DNA of 64,000 nt from UMGS1696 sp964621165 (GTDB lineage Bacteria; Bacillota; Clostridia; Oscillospirales; CAG-272). The translations under genes and the position numbers were made by a program. The stretch is from NCBI GenBank assembly GCA_964621165.1, contig CAZULC010000004.1, positions 91,046 to 155,045 on the forward strand. The letters run 5' to 3'. This document shows, in pieces, positions 33,994 to 43,257 of this stretch; position 1 is the first letter of the stretch; every line of letters starts with the position of its first letter. The notes below the pieces were generated by a model. The model saw only the letters and a program-made list of their open reading frames with translations. It did no database searches and was not told where the DNA came from.

Positions 33994-35248
33994 TAATATA
34001 GAATTGCCGTCGAATGAGGGAACGGACAGATTCCCCGGAGCGCTCACCGTCACCCAGCTCAACGAATACGTGAAACGGTTGATTGAGAGAACGCCTCAGC
34101 TCAGCGACGTGTATGTCAAGGGTGAAATTTCAAACTTCAAAAATCACTACAGTACGGGTCACTTTTACTTTACGCTGAAGGACGAAGGCGGTCAGTTGCG
34201 GGCGGTGATGTTCAAGTCATTCGCGTCAAAGATGAAGTTCATGCCCGAGGACGGAATGAAAGTCACGCTTCACGGCAGAATTTCCGCTTTCGTACGGGAC
34301 GGAACATACCAGATTTACGCCGATTCCATGGAACCCGACGGGGTAGGCTCGCTGTATGTGGCGTTTGAGCAGCTGAAAAAACGGCTCGAGAGGGAAGGAC
34401 TGTTCGACATTTCGCGAAAGAAACCCTTGCCGAAAATTCCCACGCGGGTTGGAATCATCACGTCTCCCACGGGTGCGGCAATACGTGACATGATAAACGT
34501 GTGCGGACGACGTTTCCCTTACGCAAAGCTGATTCTGTTCCCGTCACTTGTCCAAGGCCCCGACGCGCCTCCCCAACTCATCGAAGGACTGAAATACTTT
34601 AATCAGACCGGCTCCGCTGACGTAATAATAATCGGCCGCGGCGGCGGTTCAATCGAGGATTTGTGGGCATTCAACGACGAGGGAGTGGCAAGGGCGGTGG
34701 CGGCGTCGACTATTCCCGTGATTTCAGCGGTGGGACACGAGACGGACTTCACAATCTGCGACTTCGCTGCGGACAAAAGAGCGCCCACACCCTCAGCAGC
34801 GGCAGAACTGGCGGTACCGGAGACGGAAGAATTAAAGAGAAAAATCTCGAACATAGTCAAGCGGGAGTCCGAGGTCATGAGCCACATGGTGAGGTTCTAC
34901 AGAGAGAGACTGAAAGCCCTGTCCGCCAGCCGTGCCATGAGCGACCCCATGAACGTCATAAACGACCGTAGAATGCTACTCGATATGTTCAGCGATAAGC
35001 TGTCCGCGGCCTTCGGGCATGAGCTTGTTATGAAAAAGGCTCAGCTGTCGACGGAAACCGGAAAGTTAAACGCTCTCAACCCCCTGTCAGTTATCGCGAG
35101 AGGCTACAGCGCGGTCTATAAGGAAGACGGCAGACTGGTGAAAAGCGTGAACGATGTAACTCCCGGGGACAGAGTGGAGTTCAAAACCATAGGCGGCGCG
35201 GCTGTCTGCACGGTTGACGAAGTAAAGAAGAACATAAACAAAGAATAA
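33986..35248 (+). CDS. xseA: Exodeoxyribonuclease VII large subunit
   Basis: Catalytic subunit of ExoVII, degrading single-stranded DNA to oligonucleotides. 420 residues: OB-fold domain (about 15-115, with VKGEISNFKNHYSTGHFYF), catalytic core with PTRVGIITSPTGAAIRDM and GRGGGSIEDLWAFNDE, a coiled-coil region, and a C-terminal NPLSVIARGYSAV. Overlaps the upstream gene by 8 bases and precedes xseB by 20. Confidence 0.97.
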   Translation: MNNNIELPSNEGTDRFPGALTVTQLNEYVKRLIERTPQLSDVYVKGEISNFKNHYSTGHFYFTLKDEGGQLRAVMFKSFASKMKFMPEDGMKVTLHGRISAFVRDGTYQIYADSMEPDGVGSLYVAFEQLKKRLEREGLFDISRKKPLPKIPTRVGIITSPTGAAIRDMINVCGRRFPYAKLILFPSLVQGPDAPPQLIEGLKYFNQTGSADVIIIGRGGGSIEDLWAFNDEGVARAVAASTIPVISAVGHETDFTICDFAADKRAPTPSAAAELAVPETEELKRKISNIVKRESEVMSHMVRFYRERLKALSASRAMSDPMNVINDRRMLLDMFSDKLSAAFGHELVMKKAQLSTETGKLNALNPLSVIARGYSAVYKEDGRLVKSVNDVTPGDRVEFKTIGGAAVCTVDEVKKNINKE

Positions 35249-35268
35249 AAGTTAAGGTGCATATAAAT

Positions 35269-35511
35269 ATGGAAGAAAATGCAAAAAACGATAAGCCGGA
35301 GATTACCTTTGAGTACGCCATGGGACGGCTTGAGGAAATCGTCCGTATGCTCGAGAGCGGAAACGCACCCCTTGACAAGTCCCTCGCCATGTTTGAGGAA
35401 GGCGTGTCTCTTGTAAAGCTGTGCAACAGCAAGCTGGATGCGGCTGAGCAAAAGGTCAAAATATTAACACAAGGCGAAAACGGCACTCTCGTTGAAGCTG
35501 ACATGAAGTGA
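35269..35511 (+). CDS. xseB: Exodeoxyribonuclease VII small subunit
   Basis: 80 residues, an alpha-hairpin that binds the XseA coiled coil. Conserved FEYAMGRLEEIVRMLESG and KSLAMFEEGVSLVKLCNSKL. I chose ATG 35269 with AAGG upstream; the GTG at 35257 overlaps that site. Confidence 0.94.
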   Translation: MEENAKNDKPEITFEYAMGRLEEIVRMLESGNAPLDKSLAMFEEGVSLVKLCNSKLDAAEQKVKILTQGENGTLVEADMK

Positions 35512-35537
35512 GCCGATTTTGGCAGAATGGATGAAAA

Positions 35538-36443
35538 ATGGACAACAACGAAAAAATAACTGCGGATATTGTAGACAAGGCACTCGCTGAAACCGCCGCG
35601 AAGGTTGAAAAAGCCCTCGTCGAATATCTGTCAGAGGAAAATATTGGAAATGCCCCCACGGCTCAGGCAATGCGTTACTCGGCTCTCGGCGGTGGAAAGA
35701 GAATCCGCGCCTTTCTTGTGCTGGAGTTCTGCAAGCTCTTCGGCGGAAAGGAAGAAGCCGCCATGCCCTACGCCTGCGCACTGGAGTGCGTCCACGCATA
35801 TTCGCTGATCCACGACGACCTTCCCTGCATGGACGACGACGACCTGCGACGGGGAAAGCCATCGTGCCACGTGAAATTCGGCGAAGCTGTCGCACTTCTT
35901 TCCGGGGACGGGCTTCTGACCTACGCCTTTGAGCTGTGCGCCGCAAACGAATACGTGTCGTCAAAATCCGTGCGTCTGGCTGTGGCTGAGCTTGCCCATG
36001 AAGCGGGGGAAGTCGGCATGGTTGGGGGTCAGACCCTTGACATTGCGGACGAAGCCGGCGGATACGCGGACCTCAAAAAAATATACTCGAAGAAAACCGG
36101 AGCATTGATTACCGCCGCGTGCATGCTCGGGTATTTTGCCGCCTGCGACAAGCCAACAAAGAAGAACATGGACAACATCCGCCTTTACGCATCCTCAATC
36201 GGACTTGCCTTCCAGATTCACGACGATATTTTAGACGTACGAAGCACCACGGAGGAACTGGGCAAGGAAGTCGGAAGCGACGCGAAAAACAACAAAAAAA
36301 CAACGCTCGCATATCTCAGCCTGAGTGAAGCCGAAGAAGAAGAAACCCTCCTGACGCTTCTTGCCGTTGAAGCAATATCGGGGTACGCCGAAAGCGAGCT
36401 TCTTTGCCGCCTTGCCGTGTGGCTCCTGTCCCGAAGCAAATGA
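35538..36443 (+). CDS. ispA: Polyprenyl (farnesyl) diphosphate synthase
   Basis: Condenses isopentenyl diphosphate with allylic diphosphates to make FPP for undecaprenyl and quinone lipids. 301 residues with GGGKRIRAFLVLE, the first Asp-rich DDLPCMDDDDLRRG, GQTLDI, KTGALI and the second FQIHDDILD. The residue pattern before the first Asp motif fits short-chain synthases. The C-terminus (LLCRLAVWLLSRSK) overlaps tlyA by 4 bases. dxs, often next, is absent. Confidence 0.94.
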   Translation: MDNNEKITADIVDKALAETAAKVEKALVEYLSEENIGNAPTAQAMRYSALGGGKRIRAFLVLEFCKLFGGKEEAAMPYACALECVHAYSLIHDDLPCMDDDDLRRGKPSCHVKFGEAVALLSGDGLLTYAFELCAANEYVSSKSVRLAVAELAHEAGEVGMVGGQTLDIADEAGGYADLKKIYSKKTGALITAACMLGYFAACDKPTKKNMDNIRLYASSIGLAFQIHDDILDVRSTTEELGKEVGSDAKNNKKTTLAYLSLSEAEEEETLLTLLAVEAISGYAESELLCRLAVWLLSRSK

Positions 36444-37219
36444 GACTGGACAGTTATCTCGCCGAAAAAGGCTTCACCAAAAGCCGAACTAAAGCCGCCG
36501 AGCTTATCTCATGCGGAAAAGTGACGGTTGACGGGAAAGTTGTGACCAAGCCGTCCTTTGATATAAAGGAAAACTCATCCCTTGACGTCACGGTTAACGA
36601 CGACTCGCCGTTTGTAGGACGTGGTGGGATCAAGCTTGAAGGCGCAATCGAGGCCTTCGGGATTTCCGCAGAGGGTAAAATCTGCGCCGACATAGGGGCA
36701 TCCACTGGAGGATTCACCGACTGCCTGCTGTCCCACGGAGCCGCACGGGTCTATGCTGTTGATTCGGGTCATGGTCAGCTTGAAAAAAAACTTGCCGATG
36801 ATTCCCGGGTCGTCAACCTCGAGGGATGCAACGCGCGGTACCTCGACGAAAGCGTGATTTCGGAAAAATGCGCCCTTGCCGTGTGCGACCTGTCATTTGT
36901 ATCCCAGACCCTCGTGATTCCCACGTTGAAGAAAATCCTGTCGGAGGGCGGGGAGCTTGTCACCCTTGTGAAGCCCCAGTTTGAGTGCGGACGTGAAGCC
37001 CTCGGGAAAAACGGCGTGGTGAAGGACAAAAAGCAGCACATTCTCGCCCTGCGCAAAGTCGTCTCCTGCCTGAGGGAAAACGGATTCGCCGCGGTGGGCC
37101 TGATAAAATCCCCAATCAAGGGAGGCGAGGGCAACATGGAGTTTTTGATTCACGCCAGACTCGGCAACGGGACGGAAGACTGTGTTGACGACAAGAAAAT
37201 CAAGGAGACCGCGCTGTGA
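36440..37219 (+). CDS. tlyA: TlyA-family rRNA 2'-O-methyltransferase
   Basis: Methylates ribose 2'-OH in 16S and/or 23S rRNA. Start ATG 36440 overlaps the ispA stop (ATGA). An N-terminal S4 RNA-binding domain (MRLDSYLAEKGFTKSRTKAA, residues 1-60) joins a FtsJ-like Rossmann domain with motif I DIGASTGGFTDCL, the catalytic Lys region (AVDSGHGQL), DLSFVSQ and VKPQFE. 259 residues. Confidence 0.94.
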   Translation: MRLDSYLAEKGFTKSRTKAAELISCGKVTVDGKVVTKPSFDIKENSSLDVTVNDDSPFVGRGGIKLEGAIEAFGISAEGKICADIGASTGGFTDCLLSHGAARVYAVDSGHGQLEKKLADDSRVVNLEGCNARYLDESVISEKCALAVCDLSFVSQTLVIPTLKKILSEGGELVTLVKPQFECGREALGKNGVVKDKKQHILALRKVVSCLRENGFAAVGLIKSPIKGGEGNMEFLIHARLGNGTEDCVDDKKIKETAL

Positions 37220-38073
37220 AAGAACTCAGAAAAATTCTTTTGATACCGAATCCGACGAAAAAAATAAACGACGGCTATATAGAAATGCTGTCGGATAAAC
37301 TGCGTTCCCTCGGATGCCAGATTTATGCTTTGCCTGAGTCGCAACACGCGGAAAACGGCGGATTCGGGCCATATAGCAGTGAAAAAATCGACTGCGCCAT
37401 TGTTCTTGGCGGAGACGGCTCCATAATCGACGCGTCACACAAGCTGCTCGGAAGCAAAGTCCCAATAATCGGCATAAATTTCGGCCACGTTGGCTTTCTC
37501 ACGGAGCTTGAAGCCGGGGAGACAGACGAAATAGAAAAAGCGGTTCGCGGAGACTACACCCTCGAGCGGCGGATGATGCTTGACGCGGAGGTAATCAACC
37601 CTGACGGAAAAACTGAGCGCAGCTTCACCGTACTCAACGATATCGTTATGACAAACGGACCAATCGCACGGCTTATCGGGTTCGATACATACTGCGATGG
37701 GGTGAAAATTGTGTCCTGCCGCGCCGACGGAATGGTTTGCGCCACACCAACGGGCTCAACCGCGTATTCGCTGTCCGCCGGAGGTCCGATTCTTGAGCCA
37801 ACTCTCAAGGGAATCTGCCTGACCCCAATCTGCCCCCACACCCTGTCCTCACGTCCGATTATCTTCCCATCGGGAGCAAAAATCTGTATTACAAATATAA
37901 AATCAAACAATTCTTCAATCTATCTGAACGCCGACGGACGGGAAGCCGTGAGAGTCAGCGACGGATACAGTGTCATAATACGCCGCTCGGAAAGCGAAAC
38001 CACTCTTATAAGACTGAAAGAACGGGGATTTTTGGAAGCTCTGCGAGCAAAGCTTGAAGTAAAAAACGGCTGA
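37216..38073 (+). CDS. nadK: NAD kinase
   Basis: Phosphorylates NAD to NADP. 285 residues, GTG start overlapping the tlyA stop. Landmarks: the catalytic GGDGSIIDAS (GGDG motif), IGINFGHVGFLTELE, LNDIVMTNG and the NAD-binding ATPTGSTAYSLSAGGPI. The N-terminal strand KILLIPNPTKK is typical. Confidence 0.96.
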   Translation: MKELRKILLIPNPTKKINDGYIEMLSDKLRSLGCQIYALPESQHAENGGFGPYSSEKIDCAIVLGGDGSIIDASHKLLGSKVPIIGINFGHVGFLTELEAGETDEIEKAVRGDYTLERRMMLDAEVINPDGKTERSFTVLNDIVMTNGPIARLIGFDTYCDGVKIVSCRADGMVCATPTGSTAYSLSAGGPILEPTLKGICLTPICPHTLSSRPIIFPSGAKICITNIKSNNSSIYLNADGREAVRVSDGYSVIIRRSESETTLIRLKERGFLEALRAKLEVKNG

Positions 38074-38183
38074 AAATCATCTCCAGCAGAATAATTGAGA
38101 TTGCCAATCTTTTGATAAAAATAAATTTTCACTGCACATGACAGTTCAGAACGACCTCAAAACGAAGAAAGGAACGGTTTAAA

Positions 38184-38636
38184 ATGAAAGTCAAAAGACA
38201 CAACAAAATTCTCGAAATTATCGAGAACTACAACATCGAGACCCAGGAGGAGCTTATTGAAAAGCTGAAACTGGCCGGTTTTGATGTTACGCAGGCGACA
38301 ATTTCGAGGGATATCCGAGAGCTTAAGCTGCTCAAGCAGATGTCCGACATGGGAACGTACAAATACGTCGTCCCGAAGACCAGCACCGGCGAGAACCAGC
38401 ACGTATACAGCAGGGCTATAGCAAATTCCATCAAAAGCGTGGAGTTCGCCCTCAACGACATTGTAGTGAAGACCTATCCCGGCATGGCTCAGGCTGTAGC
38501 GGCAGGGGTGGACTCCCTTCATGAGATGGACATTTTAGGCTGTGTTGCTGGCGACGACTGTATTATCATCGTGACCAGAAGCGTGGAATCGGCTGAGGTT
38601 ATAGCCCGCCGGATAACCAACCTGATCAACACATGA
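38184..38636 (+). CDS. argR: Arginine repressor
   Basis: Hexameric arginine-responsive repressor/activator of arginine metabolism, 150 residues. N-terminal winged helix (ETQEELIEKLKLAGFDVTQA, TISRDIRELKL) and C-terminal arginine-binding oligomerisation domain with PGMAQAVAAGVDSL and GCVAGDDCIIIV. GAAAGGA upstream. The stop overlaps the recN start by 4 bases. Its place before recN is conserved in Firmicutes. Confidence 0.96.
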   Translation: MKVKRHNKILEIIENYNIETQEELIEKLKLAGFDVTQATISRDIRELKLLKQMSDMGTYKYVVPKTSTGENQHVYSRAIANSIKSVEFALNDIVVKTYPGMAQAVAAGVDSLHEMDILGCVAGDDCIIIVTRSVESAEVIARRITNLINT

Positions 38637-40333
38637 TATCAAGCTTATATATTGAAAACATAGCCGTCGCAAAGAGGCTCGACATTGAGTTTGAGAGCGG
38701 CTTCACTGTAATAACAGGCAAAACAGGCGCGGGTAAGTCAATCGTCATAGACAGTCTGCTCCTTTTGTGTGGCTCGAAAAGCGGACGGGATCTGATTCGG
38801 ACGGGTGAGAGCACAGCTGCAGTGTCAGCGATTTTTTCCTGCGACGAAAGAAGTGCGAGAAGACTTGCCGAATCCGGTTACGCACCCGACGAAAACGGGG
38901 AATTCACCATAACTCGCAAGCTGAACGCCGACGGACGCTCAAGTGCGAAAATAAACAACCGCTCGGTCCCTCTGTCAGCCCTGAAGGAAGTCTCGCCAAT
39001 ACTTCTCGGAATCCAGACCCAGAGCGAGAAGAATTTTTTCGCGGATAAAAACTCATACGTCCTGATTCTCGACAGCTTTGCCGACAATGAAGGAATCCTT
39101 GCTGAGTACACGGAATATTACAGTTCGCTTGTGTCAATCCATGGAGAAATCGCGGAACTCAAGAAAGCCATGGCTCAGCGGGAGATGATGCTGGAGATTC
39201 TGAAATACCAGAAAAAGGAAATCGACTCGGCCAAGCTCACCTCCGACGACGAAGAGGAAAAGTTGCTCAAGCTCAGGACAAGGCTAAAATCCGTTGAAAA
39301 AACGGCAAAATACTCCTCCGTGGTGACAAAATCGTTGGCGTTCAGCGAAAAGGGAGCCACGGCAGCGTATCTCATAGAACGGGCGGAAAACGCGCTGTCC
39401 CAGTTGACGGAAGCGGTCGATGGAGCGGATGAAATGATTCAGAAGCTGGCAAACTACAGGTATGAGATAATGGACATTGCCGAGCGGGTGCGGGACTCTG
39501 TTGAATCGGAGGAGCTTGCCAACCCCGCCCAGAAGCTGACTCAGGTTGAATCCCGTCTGTCCACAATAGCGCGGCTTGAGAAAAAATACGGCACGACCAT
39601 TGCCGAAATCAAAGCAAAGCGGGAAGAAATCGCCGCACAGATAGCGGATCTTGAACAGGGGGATGCAAAGCTTGAGGAACTGGAAAAAAAGCTTGATTCC
39701 GTAAAAGCAAAAGCCGCAGGAAGCGCGGAAAAACTCAGCAGCCGTCGAATTGAAGAGGCCAAAAAGCTGTCCGACGAAATTGTGGGATATCTGAAATTCC
39801 TCGACATGCCCAAGGTGCGGTTCCGGGTGTCTGTTGTACCCAAGCGGGACGTTACCGGCGAGTACATTTTCACCCCCGAAGGATTTGACGACGTGGACTT
39901 TCTCATCTCAGTGAACACAGGTGAGGAGCTGCAGTCCCTCGGCAAGGTTTCCTCCGGCGGCGAGCTGTCCCGTATAACACTTGCCATAAAGACGGCAATC
40001 GCGGACAAAAATGACTCCGGCACCCTTGTGTTCGACGAAATTGACGCGGGCGTGTCAGGCGGAACCTCGGAGCGTATCGGAATCATGCTGAGTCGGCTGT
40101 CGCAGAACTCCCAGGTCATCTCAGTCACCCACTCCCCCCAGATTGCCTCAATCGCATTCCACCACCTGCTCATCGAGAAGAACGAGACCGACGGAAGAAC
40201 GGAAAGCTCGGTCCGTGAGATTTTCGGCGAGGAAAGAGTGGGAGAGATCGCGAGAATCATCGGCGGCATCGAGGTCACGGAAAAGCAGACCGAAGCGGCA
40301 AGGGAAATGCTATCGGGCAGTGTCAAAGAATAA
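38633..40333 (+). CDS. recN: DNA repair protein RecN
   Basis: SMC-like ATPase acting early in double-strand break repair. 566 residues: Walker A GKTGAGKSIVIDSL at residues 30-40, two long coiled-coil arms, and C-terminal ABC signature SSGGELSRI with Walker B LVFDEIDAGVSGGT and the H-loop SVTHSPQIA. Coupled to argR. Confidence 0.96.
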   Translation: MISSLYIENIAVAKRLDIEFESGFTVITGKTGAGKSIVIDSLLLLCGSKSGRDLIRTGESTAAVSAIFSCDERSARRLAESGYAPDENGEFTITRKLNADGRSSAKINNRSVPLSALKEVSPILLGIQTQSEKNFFADKNSYVLILDSFADNEGILAEYTEYYSSLVSIHGEIAELKKAMAQREMMLEILKYQKKEIDSAKLTSDDEEEKLLKLRTRLKSVEKTAKYSSVVTKSLAFSEKGATAAYLIERAENALSQLTEAVDGADEMIQKLANYRYEIMDIAERVRDSVESEELANPAQKLTQVESRLSTIARLEKKYGTTIAEIKAKREEIAAQIADLEQGDAKLEELEKKLDSVKAKAAGSAEKLSSRRIEEAKKLSDEIVGYLKFLDMPKVRFRVSVVPKRDVTGEYIFTPEGFDDVDFLISVNTGEELQSLGKVSSGGELSRITLAIKTAIADKNDSGTLVFDEIDAGVSGGTSERIGIMLSRLSQNSQVISVTHSPQIASIAFHHLLIEKNETDGRTESSVREIFGEERVGEIARIIGGIEVTEKQTEAAREMLSGSVKE

Positions 40334-40369
40334 AAATTACCCAAAATCAAAAATAAATGGAGTGCAAAT

Positions 40370-41605
40370 ATGACTTTATATGAAGAACTTGTGGCGAGAG
40401 AACTTATCGCCCAGACTACAAACGAAGAAGAAATAAAGGACCTCATCAATAACGGAAAAGCGACCTTTTACATCGGCTTCGACTGCACCGCTGACAGCCT
40501 GACCGCCGGACATTTCATGACTCTGACCCTGATGAAGCGGCTCCAGCAGGCGGGCAACAAGCCCATTGCCTTAATCGGCGGCGGTACAACCATGATTGGC
40601 GATCCCTCCGGCAGAACTGACATGCGAAAAATGCTGACAAAGGAGGACATCGACCACAACGCCGAATGCTTCAAGAGACAGATGGAAAGGTTCATCGACT
40701 TCTCCGAGGGAAAGGCTATGATGATAAACAACGCTGACTGGCTGCTCAAGTTGAACTACATCGAGCTTCTCCGTGACGTTGGCGCCTGCTTCTCTGTCAA
40801 CAACATGCTCAGAGCCGAGTGCTACAAACAGAGAATGGAAAAGGGCTTGTCCTTCCTTGAGTTCAACTACATGATCATGCAGTCCTACGACTTCTACTAC
40901 CTCTTCAAGNNNNNNNNNNATTACGGGTGCAGCCTCCAGTTCGGCGGTGACGACCAGTGGTCAAACATGCTCGGCGGCACGGAGCTTATCAGACGGAAGC
41001 TGGGCAAGGACGCAAACGCGATGACAATAACTCTTCTCACCGACTCACAGGGCAAGAAGATGGGCAAGACCGCCGGAAACGCCGTATGGCTAGACCCAAA
41101 CAAGACCTCCCCCTTCGACTTCTACCAGTACTGGCGCAACGTTGGAGACGCGGACGTGCTCAAGTGCATCCGTATGCTCACATTTCTGCCCATCGAGCAG
41201 ATTGACGAAATGGACAAGTGGGAGGGAAGCCAGCTCAACACCGCAAAGGAAATTCTCGCCTTTGAGCTTACAAAGATGGTTCACGGCGAGGAAGAAGCCA
41301 AAAAGGCACAGGACGCAGCTAAATCTCTCTTCGCACAGGGCGGAGCTTCAAACGAAAACATGCCCACAACCACCCTAACCGACGCGGACTTCACCGACGG
41401 AAAGATTGCAATTCTCGACATGATGACAAAGGCAGGGCTCTGCGCGTCAAAGAGCGAGGGCAGACGTCTCATCCAGCAGGGCGGCGTGTTTGTGGCTGAC
41501 AAAAAAATCACATCCCTCGACTGCTGCCTTGATGCGGACGCGTTCTCAGGCGACGGTATTATAATAAAGAAGGGAAAGAAGACCTTCCACCGCCTCGTAA
41601 AGTGA
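40370..41605 (+). CDS. tyrS: Tyrosine-tRNA ligase (contains a 10-N assembly gap)
   Basis: Class I aminoacyl-tRNA synthetase. HIGH-like DCTADSLTAGHFMTL, substrate region SYDFYYLF...YGCSLQFGGDDQW, KMSKS-like GKKMGKTAGNAVWLD, and a C-terminal S4 domain (SEGRRLIQQGGVFVADKKI). The N run at 40910-40919 lies between LFK and YGC, where homologues have one residue (LFKNYGC), so the true missing length is probably one base and not ten; the frame is kept either way. 411 codons as written, about 408 in reality. Confidence 0.94.
   Translation: MTLYEELVARELIAQTTNEEEIKDLINNGKATFYIGFDCTADSLTAGHFMTLTLMKRLQQAGNKPIALIGGGTTMIGDPSGRTDMRKMLTKEDIDHNAECFKRQMERFIDFSEGKAMMINNADWLLKLNYIELLRDVGACFSVNNMLRAECYKQRMEKGLSFLEFNYMIMQSYDFYYLFKXXXXYGCSLQFGGDDQWSNMLGGTELIRRKLGKDANAMTITLLTDSQGKKMGKTAGNAVWLDPNKTSPFDFYQYWRNVGDADVLKCIRMLTFLPIEQIDEMDKWEGSQLNTAKEILAFELTKMVHGEEEAKKAQDAAKSLFAQGGASNENMPTTTLTDADFTDGKIAILDMMTKAGLCASKSEGRRLIQQGGVFVADKKITSLDCCLDADAFSGDGIIIKKGKKTFHRLVK
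40910..40919. other. Assembly gap (10 N)
   Basis: Ten consecutive N inside tyrS, a fixed-length scaffolding placeholder. Flanking codons AAG and AT-TAC suggest a true gap of about one base. Confidence 0.95.
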
Positions 41606-42303
41606 TGAAGTACAAATACATCCTCTTCGACGCGGACAACACCCTTTTCAATTTCTCAGCCGGAGAGTACAATTCCTTCTGTGCAATGTGCGGCGGGTGC
41701 GGATTTGATTTCACCGAGGACGGGTACAGGGCATATTCAGCCATCAACGACAGCCTTTGGAAGCGGCTTGAGCAAGGCGGGATTACAGTGGAGTTTCTCA
41801 AAACCGAGAGGTTCCGGCTGTACCTGACGAAAAGACTGGGCTGGGCTGACGACAACTCCACCCTCGAAAAAGCGGAGGAAATGCGCCGGGTCTACATGGA
41901 AAACCTCGCCCGTCAGTCGATTCCCATGGAGGGAGCCGTTGATATTTGCAGGTACCTCTCGGGTAAATACAGGCTCTACATTATTACAAACGGAATCAGC
42001 CATATCCAGCGGTCACGGTTCTGCGGCTCGGAGATTTCACCCTACATCGAGGGTATGTTCATTTCCGAGGAAATAGGATATTCCAAGCCGGCGCGGGAGT
42101 ATTTTGACTACGTTCTCGCCCATGTAGGAAGTTCAGTCCGGGAAGAATACCTTGTAGTCGGGGACTCTTTGACCTCGGACTGCGACGGTGCGATAGGCGC
42201 GGGAATTGACATTTGCAGATATAACCCGAAAAATGAACCGTCATGTGGGCGGAAGCTGACATATAATATAGAGAAGCTCAGCGAACTCAAATCTATATTA
42301 TAA
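41605..42303 (+). CDS. HAD-superfamily hydrolase, YjjG-like noncanonical nucleotidase
   Basis: Phosphatase of the HAD superfamily. Motif I DADNTLFNF (nucleophile Asp of DxDxT) at residues 9-17, motif II ITNG, motif III Lys in EEIGYSKPAREYF and motif IV GDSLTSDCDGA. The helical cap and the FDADNTLF signature match YjjG 5'-nucleotidases, which clear noncanonical pyrimidine nucleotides. Starts at ATG 41605, overlapping the tyrS stop; 232 residues. Confidence 0.85.
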   Translation: MKYKYILFDADNTLFNFSAGEYNSFCAMCGGCGFDFTEDGYRAYSAINDSLWKRLEQGGITVEFLKTERFRLYLTKRLGWADDNSTLEKAEEMRRVYMENLARQSIPMEGAVDICRYLSGKYRLYIITNGISHIQRSRFCGSEISPYIEGMFISEEIGYSKPAREYFDYVLAHVGSSVREEYLVVGDSLTSDCDGAIGAGIDICRYNPKNEPSCGRKLTYNIEKLSELKSIL

Positions 42304-42316
42304 AGAAAGAGCAATA

Positions 42317-43252
42317 ATGACAAGCGAAAATATAATAAATCTGACAGCATTAGTCAGCGAACACAACAGGAAAGTCCCATCACACTGGATTGAAGTGCGG
42401 GAAAACGAACCCATGAGCCGCCACACTACATTCAAAATTGGCGGAAATGCGGACCTGTACCTCACACCAACGGACGCGGAAGCTCTCGCAGGTCTCTGCC
42501 GTATGTTGAACGAAACGGGAGTCAGACGCTTCTTCCTCGGCAACGGAAGCAATGTGGTGTTCAGCGACGGAGGATTTCGCGGGGCTGTGGTGTCCATGCT
42601 CGGACTTGACTCTATAAAAGTCGACGGGAATACGGTGACAGCGGGGGCCGGCTCACCTTTGACTGCGGTCTGTAAAAAGGCCCGTGACGCGTCCCTCACC
42701 GGCATGGAGTTTGCCTATGGAATCCCGGGAACTGTCGGCGGTGCGGTTTACATGAACGCGGGAGCGTATGATGGGGATATCAGCAAAATCCTCGCCGAAA
42801 GCGCCTGCCTCGACCCCGACAGCCTCACGATTCACACAATTTCAGCAAAAGAACACGATTTTTCATACCGCACAAGCGTGTACCAGAAGAACAACAGGAT
42901 TATTCTCTCGGCAAAGTTCATCCTGACTCCCGGGAACCGGACGGAAATCGCCGATAAAATGAACGGATTCATGCAGAGACGAATCGACAAGCAGCCCCTC
43001 GAGTACCCCAGCGCGGGAAGCGTATTCAGGCGTTATCCCGGCCATTACACCGGTCAGATGATCGAGGAATGCGGACTCAGGGGATACACGGTCGGTGGAG
43101 CGCAGGTGTCTGAGAAGCACGCCGGATTCATAATCAATCGCGGAGGAGCCACAGCCGAGGACCTCGACAGACTTATCGCTATAATCAAGGATAAGGTTTA
43201 CGAAAAATTCGGCTGCAGAATCCAGTGCGAATTAATCCGGGTGGAACAATAA
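42317..43252 (+). CDS. murB: UDP-N-acetylenolpyruvoylglucosamine reductase
   Basis: FAD enzyme that makes UDP-MurNAc. 311 residues with the FAD-binding MSRHTTFKIGGNADLYLTP, GNGSNVVFSDGGFRG, GMEFAYGIPGTVGGAVYMNAGAYDG, YRTSVYQ, the catalytic Ser in YPSAGSVFRRYPG and the final HAGFIINRGGATAEDL. Downstream of the HAD gene and just before whiA. Confidence 0.96.
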   Translation: MTSENIINLTALVSEHNRKVPSHWIEVRENEPMSRHTTFKIGGNADLYLTPTDAEALAGLCRMLNETGVRRFFLGNGSNVVFSDGGFRGAVVSMLGLDSIKVDGNTVTAGAGSPLTAVCKKARDASLTGMEFAYGIPGTVGGAVYMNAGAYDGDISKILAESACLDPDSLTIHTISAKEHDFSYRTSVYQKNNRIILSAKFILTPGNRTEIADKMNGFMQRRIDKQPLEYPSAGSVFRRYPGHYTGQMIEECGLRGYTVGGAQVSEKHAGFIINRGGATAEDLDRLIAIIKDKVYEKFGCRIQCELIRVEQ

Positions 43253-43257
43253 TATAA

